A stretch of DNA of 64,000 bases from Syntrophales bacterium (GTDB lineage Bacteria; Desulfobacterota; Syntrophia; Syntrophales; UBA2210). The position numbers were made by a program, and so were the translations under genes. Numbering within the stretch: the stretch's first letter is position 1; each line of letters starts with the position of its first letter. The notes under the pieces are model-generated. The model saw only the letters and a program-made list of their open reading frames with translations, searched no databases and was not told the origin of the DNA. The DNA is taken from the NCBI GenBank assembly GCA_023228425.1, contig JALOBE010000010.1:23518-87517 (forward strand), in the 5' to 3' direction. Positions 51,884 through 61,700 of this stretch are shown here, one piece after another.

Positions 51884-52419
51884 GTCGATCCTGAAAAATA
51901 ATCTATATTCATACTATTACTGGACAATGTATGGTATGTGTGCCATAGGCCTTGCAAGATTTCAACAACAAAGCCACAGGAAGCTTGCAAATTGCACCTA
52001 TGAAACCGAAGCGACCTACTGCCCTGACCAGGGCCGTCCGGCCATCAGCACCCGTCTGATGGTTTCCCTGCGTTACCTCATGTACATACACAACCTCAGC
52101 GATGAAGGCGCTCTTGACGGGCGCTACGAGTTCGGCTGCAAGGTGAGCGTTGCGGCGATCGAACCGGGGATCGGTCATGTAAAACGTGAGCATCGGATGG
52201 ATCGTAACCGCCTGAAGGGAACCGAAGGAGACCGGATCAATGCGATCCTCTGTGCCGCCGGGATGAACTTCCGGAAGCTGCAGCGCTTCGCTGCCGCTTT
52301 TTTGCGCTCATTGTTCCTGCAGTACTTCGGCGGCTGCCAACGGCCTTGGTACCGCTTTGGTTTCCAAAGAGCCTGTGGGTAGGACAGCGATCTGAAAAAA
52401 CGAGTTTTTCAGGGTCGAC
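51884..52419 (+). mobile_element. IS5-family element, internally deleted remnant
   Basis: A 536-bp remnant with matching terminal inverted repeats (left GTCGATCCTGAAAAA, right end complement GTCGACCCTGAAAAA). Compared with the copy at 63574 it shares the left about 130 bp, then lacks 130 bp between two GCGACCT repeats, and lacks more after GACGGG. It still encodes the transposase C-terminal part (EPGIGHVKREHRMDRN, NAILCAAGMNFRKL). The coding frame is broken and the element cannot make its own transposase. Confidence 0.85.
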
Positions 52420-52514
52420 TATCGTAGCTGACACGCTCACGCAAACCCTGCAGGTCCAATTCCCGATGGCATCGAGGCGGGTAATCTCGCCATCCCAGAG
52501 TTGCCATGCCGGTA

Positions 52515-54071
52515 TCAGCAATGAATCATGCTCAACAGCGCGCGCGCCCTGCTCATCCCAACATAGTGAAGCGAACGTAGGGACTCGATATGCCCAGGTC
52601 TTGGCATATCGACAAGAACAACTACCTCGCTCTCAAGCCCTTTGAAATCTCCGATCTGTGCAAAGCCAATGAAATGACGATTTCTGTTACGGGGTGAAGC
52701 ATCGTCCAGAACGGAGATTGAATTTCGCAAATTCTCGGAAAGAGAAGACGCCCAAGACTGTACAAATGGTAAAGGCGAAAGTATGACGATATCTCCTCGG
52801 TTGAATCCCTCGCCATCCACTAGATCGTGCAGCTCTTTCTCTAGAGCTGGGATAGCACTGTCTGCGTCCGCGACAAGAACATCACGTACCGCAGGTCCAT
52901 CACCAACGCCTGAATTACCCACATCAGCGCTCAGATCACCTTGTATCCGCTGCAGGATCGGCAGTGAGTTCCGGCAATTCGTCTTCAGAGGGATTCGCGC
53001 CGGGCAAATACTTTCCAGATACTCATAGGCATCGGGCATATAGGAGCCACACAGGCCGGATTGATTGTTGGCGTCGTGAAAAAAACACCAACGGCCTTCG
53101 CTTATGCCACCATGTAAACAGCTATCAAGCTGGGCCAGCGCATCCATGTTCAATATGTCCTGACCTTCATCGACGATCAACGCATCGAATCTTTCAATGC
53201 CGGCACGCTTGGCGGCGACATGAATCGACTCCGTCAAGCTGACAATCAGCCCGGGCACGGCGTTCCGTTCCAGGAAGCGCTTGAGCCAAGGTGAATGGCA
53301 GGCCAGTGCGGTTCTCATTCCAGATGCGCCCCAGCGCTTCGCCAGTTCAAGCGCCAGCATTGTTTTCCCTGTCCCGGCACCTCCGGAACATATTACCCGC
53401 GGGTTTGCTTCGACGACATCGATCAACTTCAACTGATCCTCTGTCAGGCGGGCAATACGCGTTTCGACCTCATGGGCAGAAACATGCAATGGTACAACAG
53501 CCTCGAAATCGGGTCGCAAGTGCTGCTGCAATACTTTCAATTGCGAAGGGGTTGCGACACCCTTGCAAGGATCCTTCGCACGCCAGTACCTCATAAATCG
53601 TTCCAGCCACTTTTCGAACTGCCTGAAGTCCCGGCCGTCCGCAAGAACGGCGCGATCCCACTCAGCACTATCGGGAAGCCGCTCGACATCCGGCATGACT
53701 ACACCGTAACCAACCACAAATACATTCGAGAGAGAAGCGGGAAGCTTTCCCCGCAAACCATGCAGCGCCCCCTCCGCTTGTTTGAACGGTGACTCCCGCA
53801 ATCGCTCAGTTTCACCATACCGGTTCGTGGTTTCCCAGATGCCATCATGGCAGGACACTCCGCCGCCTTTGACCTCCAGCACGAAAAGGCCTTCCGGCCC
53901 GCATATAACAAAGTCGATTTCTCCAAACCGCTTGTATTCATGCCGCGGGAGGTTGAGTGAGTGCATGGCAAACCAGCCGTTCTGGTCCGGCCTGGAAAAT
54001 GCCGAGCGCAGCTGGTCAAATATTCGTATTTCCGCATTACTGCTGGTGACCAGGGGTTGGCTGGGAATCAT
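52515..54071 (-). CDS. NERD nuclease-like domain fused to SF1 helicase
   Basis: Last gene of the five-gene operon, 518 residues. An N-terminal NERD domain (about residues 10-125) has the restriction-like motif GEIDFVICGPEGLFVLEVKG, giving the D...ExK catalytic pattern. An SF1 helicase follows with Walker A GGAGTGKT, IVDEGQDI, NCRNS, KGLESEVVVL and YVGMSRARALL. The protein ends only about six residues after motif VI, and the IS5 remnant lies 95 bp beyond, so the C-terminus may be clipped or frame-shifted. The ATG at 54071 overlaps the upstream stop (ATGA); ATG 54077 is an alternative. Predicted DNA-processing effector. Confidence 0.85.
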   Translation of the reverse strand: MIPSQPLVTSSNAEIRIFDQLRSAFSRPDQNGWFAMHSLNLPRHEYKRFGEIDFVICGPEGLFVLEVKGGGVSCHDGIWETTNRYGETERLRESPFKQAEGALHGLRGKLPASLSNVFVVGYGVVMPDVERLPDSAEWDRAVLADGRDFRQFEKWLERFMRYWRAKDPCKGVATPSQLKVLQQHLRPDFEAVVPLHVSAHEVETRIARLTEDQLKLIDVVEANPRVICSGGAGTGKTMLALELAKRWGASGMRTALACHSPWLKRFLERNAVPGLIVSLTESIHVAAKRAGIERFDALIVDEGQDILNMDALAQLDSCLHGGISEGRWCFFHDANNQSGLCGSYMPDAYEYLESICPARIPLKTNCRNSLPILQRIQGDLSADVGNSGVGDGPAVRDVLVADADSAIPALEKELHDLVDGEGFNRGDIVILSPLPFVQSWASSLSENLRNSISVLDDASPRNRNRHFIGFAQIGDFKGLESEVVVLVDMPRPGHIESLRSLHYVGMSRARALLSMIHC

Positions 54072-55696
54072 CCGCATGATGAACCGTTTCCGTTTTCCTT
54101 TTCTTCGATTTCTTGCAAACTTCCAAGTTTCTTGCGCACTTCGGATTCGATCAGGGGAGCTATTGGCGGCCATTGTCCCAAACGATGAAGAAATTTGGCC
54201 TCATCCACTTCTTCCTTAACAGTCGTTACCCTACCTGGCAGCACTACCTGCAAGCCTTTTCGTTCAAAGCTTTCAGGTAAATTACCCTCCTCCAAAGTGA
54301 TGCGTGTCTGAATGCAATCGTTCCAATTGCATCTGCTCGCGAGTTCTACGGCTACGTCATTCTTCACACTGTTCAACCCACCGCTTGGCGATGTAAAAAT
54401 TTCTCGCAAGGGCTTCGGCCGTGGCGGCGCACTCATGACAAGGTTTTCACCTTGTTTACGGTGCTCAGCGTCCACCATCCGAAAAGCCACGTAGGCAGAC
54501 ATAATCGGATCGCGCAGCTCCTTAGGCAACTGCAGCCAGCTATCGCGCACACCGAACAGGATTCCAGCAAGAATGTACTCGGCATCACTCAATAACGGAT
54601 GCGAAAACTCTAGTAGTTCCGTGCAATTCTCGCGCAGGCAGAACAACAGTAAAGGTCTCGATAAAGACCCCTTGTGCCTCTCAAGCAGTTCAGTGATTGT
54701 TCCACCACCAAGTCCTATGAAACCTCGCATGTCCGCGATCAATCGTTCCAGACGTGGCCGAAATTCCATTTCCCGTAGCAAGTCAAGTTGTTTCTCTAGA
54801 TACGCAAGCGCCACATCGATGGGCGATTGCGGGCGTTCCTGCGTTTGCGCAACAACCAGCGATTGGATAACGCCCCAATAGAGCTCGGCACGGGTATCTG
54901 CTTGCCCGGATATCTCACTTCCCTCCATCCAGTTGGGAAGCTCTGCCAGTATGGGATCGCTTTGGACCAGGTCACTATCTTCACCACGTGCGGTTCCAGT
55001 TGCTAGCCGAAAGGCCGCAAGTCCCAGATCACTGCGATTAGCAGTGTGATGCAGCATCGCAAGTACACCGCCAAGTGCCTGTCCAAAAGCCGGCGAATTG
55101 TCATTGCTATTCTCAAACAGCTGCGTTTGTGGCTGCGTTGCTGGCCACATCACCTCCGTGTCGGCGGAAAACAGCGATTCCGCAATCTCAACCCGATGAG
55201 AGGTCAGATCGACGTTCGAGACATCATTGGCGGCACTTTCGAATGTCTGCCTGTCCTCGGGTGTGCAAAAGTTAACGCTCAATAGCAAGGTTGTCGGTAG
55301 TGGCGCACGGACGAACATAGCAATGTCATCTTTACGTTTTCTCGCGGCTGACGAGGCGACGTGTCGCATACGGCCATCTCGAGACAGCATCCGAACCGGG
55401 CCGGAAAAATCTCTCAAATCGAGAGACGCGATGCAGGGCAATAAATGCTTACGCTCACTGGTGGCACGCTTCAAAATGTCGGCTGGTATCTTGACCTTGT
55501 TACGGAACAAGGGAATCCAGCCCGGACAGAGGCTCAATGAATCAGAATAGTACTTATTTCGAAAACCTGCGGGTCCCATCACCATGCCGGCAGCCAGCAT
55601 GTAAAGCATGTTTTGATGGTTGGTTACCAGGTGCCATATGCGCGCCGGTTTTCGTCGACTTCGGGGCTTCTTTGGAGTACCTATTTTCGTGATCAT
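54068..55696 (-). CDS. Uncharacterised 542-residue protein of the DrmAB-type operon
   Basis: I do not recognise this protein. It has a basic start, then a conserved-looking segment WHLVTNHQNMLYMLAAGM, then GPAGFRNKYY and PGWIPLFRNK (about residues 22-68). A largely helical middle and a C-terminal Glu-rich tail follow. The HLVT opening loosely recalls the H-x-T start of DarT/Tpt1-like ADP-ribosyltransferases, but downstream catalytic residues are not evident and the likeness may be chance. It starts 3 bp after the SF1 helicase (AGGAAGTAGGTC site) and overlaps the NERD gene by ATGA. It may be an adaptor, sensor or effector of the system. Confidence 0.8.
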   Translation of the reverse strand: MITKIGTPKKPRSRRKPARIWHLVTNHQNMLYMLAAGMVMGPAGFRNKYYSDSLSLCPGWIPLFRNKVKIPADILKRATSERKHLLPCIASLDLRDFSGPVRMLSRDGRMRHVASSAARKRKDDIAMFVRAPLPTTLLLSVNFCTPEDRQTFESAANDVSNVDLTSHRVEIAESLFSADTEVMWPATQPQTQLFENSNDNSPAFGQALGGVLAMLHHTANRSDLGLAAFRLATGTARGEDSDLVQSDPILAELPNWMEGSEISGQADTRAELYWGVIQSLVVAQTQERPQSPIDVALAYLEKQLDLLREMEFRPRLERLIADMRGFIGLGGGTITELLERHKGSLSRPLLLFCLRENCTELLEFSHPLLSDAEYILAGILFGVRDSWLQLPKELRDPIMSAYVAFRMVDAEHRKQGENLVMSAPPRPKPLREIFTSPSGGLNSVKNDVAVELASRCNWNDCIQTRITLEEGNLPESFERKGLQVVLPGRVTTVKEEVDEAKFLHRLGQWPPIAPLIESEVRKKLGSLQEIEEKENGNGSSCG

Positions 55697-55699
55697 GAC

Positions 55700-56890
55700 C
55701 TACTTCCTAACAAGAATAGAGGGGTCGGTGGGCAGTAATCCATCCACGACGGGACAAATATTGCCAGTACGGAGCAGCATGAGCTGTTCTCGGGCACGCG
55801 CCACCATTACATAAAACCGTGCCTTGAGCGCATAAGGATCGTGTTTCGGTTGGTGCTGGTCGATATCAGCCAAGATGACGGTGTCAAACTCCAAGCCTTT
55901 GCAGGACTGGGCGTTTATGGTCATGATGCCGCCCTGACCGAAGTCCGGTAATTCCCGCTGGCCGGAAACGAAGGTATGGATCGGCGGTTTGCCATTGTCC
56001 AGCTTTGGATTGGCACTACGAAGCGTGTCATTGAATTTCGTCCGCACTTTATTGTCTGGAGTAATGATTCCAATGAGCTTGCGTGGATTACGGTCGCTCA
56101 ACCGGAGGATATTGTCTGCAATCGCAGCCAGCGTTGCTGTGTTGGCGGTGCCGTAAGTCCATAACTCCGGCGTCGCGGCAGCAGGTTGAAGATCGGGCAG
56201 GTCCGGTTTTGGACTGGCTGGATCAGCTGGGTAAAAGTGCTGTGCCAGTAGCGCGATAGGACGCGTGTTCCGATAGTTGGTTTTCAGTTCCAGCGTGTCG
56301 TCGGGTTCAATTACCAGCGTGTTTTCGATGTCTTGGCGTGAGCTACAGTTGTCGGGGTGAATCTGCTGGTTCTGGTCGGCAGTTACGTAGAAGTTCTCGA
56401 ACCCCAGATGGGTCAGCGTTCGATAAAAGGCTGGTGGCATATCCTGTCCCTCATCGATAACAATAAACTTGTCGCTTTGATCTGGAATATTATCCAGAGA
56501 TTGAACCTCGAGTTCGACGGTATTCCAATCTATTGGCCGATAGCCTCCCGGATAATCCGGTTCAAGTGTCGGAACTGATTTAAAAAAATATTTGCAAATA
56601 TCTCGAAACCAAGTGTCCCAGGTTTTGGCCGAAAATGCCCGTTCACTGCCAAATAAATGACGGTTCGAATGATCCAGCAAGTGATTGTAAACGAGAGTTC
56701 GGTAGGTCTTATCCTTCTGCGAGAGTCGTCGAGCCCGTAACAATGCCACAACTGACTTACCAGTTCCGGGACCACCAATAATCAGGTGTCGCCCCTCCAA
56801 CGGTAATGCCAGCGCCTCATCCTGATCCTTGTTCAGTTCATGAATTCCCGGAAGTGTAAATCGGCGCGTGCGATCAATCGGCATAGTCAA
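55700..56890 (-). CDS. Minimal UvrD/PcrA-like SF1 helicase
   Basis: A compact 396-residue superfamily 1 helicase. Motifs are complete: GGPGTGKS (about residues 39-46), VIDEGQDM, TADQNQQI, NYRNT, QSCKGLEFDTVIL and YVMVARAREQLMLL. The large 1B and 2B insertions of UvrD or Rep are absent, and there is no nuclease domain. It resembles the helicase half of the NERD gene two genes downstream. Its start overlaps the DrmB-like stop by ATGA. A role in DNA unwinding within the putative defence complex is inferred from context. Confidence 0.87.
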   Translation of the reverse strand: MTMPIDRTRRFTLPGIHELNKDQDEALALPLEGRHLIIGGPGTGKSVVALLRARRLSQKDKTYRTLVYNHLLDHSNRHLFGSERAFSAKTWDTWFRDICKYFFKSVPTLEPDYPGGYRPIDWNTVELEVQSLDNIPDQSDKFIVIDEGQDMPPAFYRTLTHLGFENFYVTADQNQQIHPDNCSSRQDIENTLVIEPDDTLELKTNYRNTRPIALLAQHFYPADPASPKPDLPDLQPAAATPELWTYGTANTATLAAIADNILRLSDRNPRKLIGIITPDNKVRTKFNDTLRSANPKLDNGKPPIHTFVSGQRELPDFGQGGIMTINAQSCKGLEFDTVILADIDQHQPKHDPYALKARFYVMVARAREQLMLLRTGNICPVVDGLLPTDPSILVRK

Positions 56891-58740
56891 GGTACTCCAA
56901 AGAATGAAGGCAACCCGTCGGCAACATCGTCCTTGACGAATCCGCGGTCCAGCAAAGTATTGCCGTATTCGCAGGCAGGTTCGGGCACCAGCGCACAGGC
57001 ATGGCAGGCAGCGCGATTCAGTAAGCCCGGTCCTTGACCTTCATGCTCACTGCAAACCGGGTCAAGCGAACACCAGCGTGAATGCTCCAATGCTCGAATC
57101 AGGATGCCCAGGAAGCGCCGGGGTTCGCTCAGTTCAGCCAGACCACCCAGTGAGCCGGTGATGTCGGGAACGGCGACATGGATGAGAATCCCGGCCATAG
57201 GCTCTGGAGCGTTTGCGCAATAAAGCCGCTCAATAAGCGACGCTGCAGGATAGCCACCCTCGGATTCGATTTGTCGCATCAACAGGTGTGATAAGGTATG
57301 CAATAACATGAAGCGTGTGGTCAGTGGGTTGGGGTTATCGCGACCGGATTGGGCAAATCGGGGGAGTAGCTGATTCAGACGCGAAACAACAGCAGGTGTT
57401 TGCTCCCAGATTCTGAGCCTGTCCTCATCAAGCACGAGGAAAATGCCCTCTCCGTACAACTCGATGGCTGGCAACCAGTCTGATTGACCAACAATATCTG
57501 GCGGAACAGTAGCTTCAACCACACCTCTCTTTTTTTCCTCATTAGTCGCGCACGGCCGCTTAAAGCCCTTGAATACTTTCACCGCCTTGAGGCGATCCAC
57601 GCGGACAAGGTGACGGATACCGTGGACAATTTTTCGCTCATCAGGGTTCAGATCGACCGCCATCTCCAGTTTACGCCACTCATCACTTTTGTTGCGAGTC
57701 ACCAGGTCTTCGTCCTCGCGCTGGTCGGGCAGAACCTCAAGAAATGCCTTAAACTCGCTTTCCCGCAGTTGTCCGAACGTAAGGTTCTCGCCATACAAGG
57801 GATAGCCGCTGGCAAGATCAGCCAATGCGGTTTCGATATCCTTGGGGGTACAGTGATACTCCGTCGCCAGAGTTCGTATGATGCCTTTCCTCGCCAATGG
57901 TGTTCGTGCGCCGTCTATACGACTTCGGTCTTTGGAATTGCGGTACAGGAGATCCACGACGGTCCCCTTTCGCACGCGGGATTCCGGTGGAATCACCAAA
58001 ACAGATTTTGCCACTGGCTCGTAAAGCCGCGTGTCATTGATCACCAGCACCTGTGCGGGGTCTTTGTCATCTTCTTCTGCAACTTCTCCTGGCGGAACCA
58101 GATCGTCTTTGGTCCATGGCTGCATCCGCCCTTGGCCAAAGCCCATTCGTTCACCATCACGAAACGGGGTTTCAGCACGGCAGGCGCCGCACCGCAATAT
58201 GCGCTTCTCGTAACCTAGTTCAATCAATCGTAGTTGATCCCGTATTTTGCAGTTGCGCTGAGCAGGTTCACGCGCGTTCTTGTGCGAGAGAAAATGCCAC
58301 GGCACATCGGCAAGGTACCCTGAAGGATGCGCGAGCACCCAGGTCACCTGTTCCAGCTTAGGGTGATTTCTGCAATTCTGTTGATTGCAGCGGGGGACGT
58401 GATCGGGCTGATCGTTCTGCCACGGCCAGCGATACAAGGTGCCACAGGACGGGCAGCGCATCCAGGATGGAAATCGCGTCGCCGGTACACAGGCACCATC
58501 TACCTGGCCACTCGGCATCTCTTTCGCCACAGGCGGCTCGCGCAGTTGCTCCTCGAGCCCCAGCGCGGCACGCACGCGCTCCACATAGGGAATCAGCTTG
58601 CCCACGAAACGACCAGAGCGATCAGTCCATTGCCGGGTGTCCTGAACGACCGCCAGCCCATTTGCCCCTCGCACGATGGCTCCGACGCCGCTATGGCCGA
58701 GCAGGTGTGACAGACGTATGGGAATCAATTCATTGGCCAT
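56887..58740 (-). CDS. drmB: DrmB-like DUF1998 protein
   Basis: A 617-residue protein. N-terminal zinc-knuckle cysteines (RCPSCGTLYRW, then RCNQQNCRNHP and LRCGACRAETPF) precede a middle region. A DUF1998 C-terminus follows: HTLSHLLMRQIESEGGYPAASL, then CSLDPVC, LNRAACHACALVPEPACE and NTLLDRGF. This is the architecture of DrmB, the partner of DrmA in DISARM defence, where DrmA-DrmB form a DNA-loading complex. Only 3 bp separate it from the DrmA-like gene. The symbol marks family likeness, not proof of a canonical DISARM system. Confidence 0.85.
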   Translation of the reverse strand: MANELIPIRLSHLLGHSGVGAIVRGANGLAVVQDTRQWTDRSGRFVGKLIPYVERVRAALGLEEQLREPPVAKEMPSGQVDGACVPATRFPSWMRCPSCGTLYRWPWQNDQPDHVPRCNQQNCRNHPKLEQVTWVLAHPSGYLADVPWHFLSHKNAREPAQRNCKIRDQLRLIELGYEKRILRCGACRAETPFRDGERMGFGQGRMQPWTKDDLVPPGEVAEEDDKDPAQVLVINDTRLYEPVAKSVLVIPPESRVRKGTVVDLLYRNSKDRSRIDGARTPLARKGIIRTLATEYHCTPKDIETALADLASGYPLYGENLTFGQLRESEFKAFLEVLPDQREDEDLVTRNKSDEWRKLEMAVDLNPDERKIVHGIRHLVRVDRLKAVKVFKGFKRPCATNEEKKRGVVEATVPPDIVGQSDWLPAIELYGEGIFLVLDEDRLRIWEQTPAVVSRLNQLLPRFAQSGRDNPNPLTTRFMLLHTLSHLLMRQIESEGGYPAASLIERLYCANAPEPMAGILIHVAVPDITGSLGGLAELSEPRRFLGILIRALEHSRWCSLDPVCSEHEGQGPGLLNRAACHACALVPEPACEYGNTLLDRGFVKDDVADGLPSFFGVP

Positions 58741-58743
58741 AGG

Positions 58744-61700
58744 TCATAATGCCTTGAGCAGGGCGGTGTTTTCGACATTGCGCATGGATTGCAACGTCGG
58801 CCACAGGCCGCGAATACGATCATCATAGTTGTACAACAGGCGATCGCGCCCATTGTCCTTATCGGGGACTTGATACTCCAATTGTCTTCGATCTGACCGG
58901 CAGCGTTTGACCTCGGTCTGCCACTCGGCAATTAGAGCGTCGATATGGCCGCTTACCTCATCAACCTGATCGGGTGCTGATAGTACGCAACGTCGTTTGA
59001 ATTGTTCAACGGCTTTGGCAACATGCGAATCGTTCGAGTCAAAATTGGCAGCTGCACCGTTATTCAACAATCCAACCCCACCGTGGCGCATCACGACGAC
59101 CAATGCCGCCGCCAGTGCACGCTGGCGGGCTTGGTAGGTATAAGGCGTGACGCTGGTAGGCTCGACGAAGCGGTAGAAGGCTTCATGGTAAGGGCGGAAG
59201 CTCTCGTAGTGCGACAGGCTGCGTGCCTGTTCACGGTAGTAGTTCGCGAACACTACGCCAGGCACGTCGCTACGCCCCACGCGGCTGCTGGCCTGAATAT
59301 ATTCCGCTGTGGTCAACGGCTGGCCGTTGATAATCATCAGCGCCAATCGAGCCACATCAAGGCCAACCGAGATCATGTTGGTGGCCAGCACGGCATCCAG
59401 GCAGCCATCCTTTTCGCGCGTCCTGCTTAACCGGGAAAAAATCTCTGCATTCTGCGCCGCCGTCTGCAAGCTGGTAAGTTGCGCAATGCTTGGCGGCGAG
59501 CGTTCTTGTTTTTTCGCTTTTTCGTTTTCCTGGGCCTGCGCGTCTGTTGTGCCAGACAACAATCGCATGAAATCGCGCACATCACTTGCAAAAGCCGTGT
59601 GGCTGTTGCCTACTCCCTTAAGGCTGCCGTGATACACCATCTGCGTCCACCAGGCATCCAGCAGTTCTTGTGCATTCTGTTCACTCTCGAACAGCACGTG
59701 CGGGGCCCGTAGCAATGTCGCCGCCAACGGCGCCAGGCATTGCTGACGGTTCAGCATCGGCGCCAGATAGCCTACGTAGATTCGGCCCGGGTGTTGCTCC
59801 AGCGGCACGGTACGGGCGAAATAGGCATCGTCGCAGTCCAGGCCAGGCGGCGGGAACACGGCAACTTCGCGCCCATACAGTCGCTTTACCTGTTGCTCCG
59901 CCATACGGATGGTGGCAGTCGATGCGATGTACTTTGGATACACGCCACGCAATTGAAGCACGCTGTCGATGGCGGCTTCGTACAGGCCGGCCACCGAACC
60001 GAGCGCGCTGGCGATCAGGTGCAATTCATCCTGGATGATGAGTTCCGGTGGTCGATGCTGTGTGCCACCGAAGAACGCATTAGCACGCTCTTCCCAGGCG
60101 AGCCTCGCGAATTTATCCACCGTGGCGACCAACATCGTCGGTGGTTCGGCATACAAGGCTTCATCGACGATATTGCAAGGCAATACGCCATCCGCAGACA
60201 TGCCAAAGCCGCAGTCCAGGTTCCGACAAAGGTAATGGAAGTGCTGCGTGGTGCTGTCGTAGTTACGACCGGCCTCAAAATCTTCCCCGCACCAGGGGCA
60301 GCGGTCGAGCACCAGTTCGGGCTTTTCGCCGGCGGCAATCGCCTTCTTTACAAGTTCAGCCGCTTTCTGAAAGGAGTTGGGGCTGGTGGCCTCTCCCACC
60401 CACATGCCTATGGTAATCGGCGCGGAACCGAGATCATCGCGTTCACGCCGTATCAGTTCCAACGCACAGATCAAACGGGTGGCGCGTATGAACTGGTCAC
60501 GGGTCAACAGGCGCAGAGTATAGCGCATCAGAACAGCGGTTCCGCCCCCGGTATCGGGATGACGAAGTCGCCGTAGCACTATCTGGAATGCGATCAGGCC
60601 GAGATAAGCTTCGGTCTTACCACCGCCTGTCGGAAACCATATCAAGTCAACCGTATCTCGGAATTCGCTATTCTCATTCGTTGTGGATTCCAGTGTGGTC
60701 AGCAAGAAGGCCAACTGGAATGGACGCCAACGATAAGTTTCGTCAGTGGATGGCTTGCCTTGGATATGATCATGCCGGCGCATCTGATCCAGCATGGCGC
60801 GATTGGCCACGGCAAAGGCTATCCTTACCTGTTCATTGCTACCCAGTAGGCGCAAACTTACACGCATACGCGAGACGGCTGTGTTCATGCGCTCGACCAT
60901 GCGCTTTTCGGCTGCACGATCGTCATCTGGAAGGCTTGCAATATTGTTCTGTTGGATGGCAACCCAGTTAGCGTATCCGCTTATGAACTCGCCTATCTCG
61001 GGCAAAAGTGTCGCGTGAGCTTTGTCTATACCAGCCAATCGTGCTAACGACAATATGGGCTTGCCTCCCGATCCAGTATCAGCCGTCATCTGTCGTACTT
61101 CCACTGCCGGCATTGTATCGGACCGCAGTTCATAGGCCTTGCCATCCTTTACTTCCCAATTGGCGGCGCAGCCATGCCCTATGGCGTAGATGCGCCGATG
61201 GGCGTACTGGAGTTCGATTTCCTGTTCTTCCTGATCCAGCAGGCTTCGGTCGACACGGGGATAGAGACCGACGTCACCGGCGTCGATAACGCAACGAAGA
61301 CTGATCTCGAACAGGGTTTTTTCGGCACGCTCAAAGGAGTAGTCCCTTGCTGTCTTGCTATCTGAAAGCTTCTGCATATTACACAGAGAAATGGTTACGA
61401 TCCAGCCATCAACAAAGTTACGCCACTGGACATCTACACGTGCTTTGCCTGCTAGTTTGGGAAACCTCTGGTGTTGGTTTTTCCCAGGGCACCTGACGTT
61501 TTCGAATTCTTCGCGGTCTCCTTGCCCGGAAACCAGTTCCTTGCGTGTCCACTGGTTTTTGTATCGTCCGCCTTCATCTCGTTCTGTGTGTTCATACCCA
61601 ACGGCACGGCACAACACCTGGAGTCGAATATCCTCACCCTTTATAAAAAACGAGAAGCCCAGAGATGATGGTGGAACGTAACGTCGCACGACGGCAGGCT

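Noticed and set aside
52237..52521. Minus-strand open frame over the IS5 remnant and the NERD gene tail
   Set aside because: Mostly antisense to the transposase remnant; only the short stretch beside the NERD stop is of interest and is noted there.
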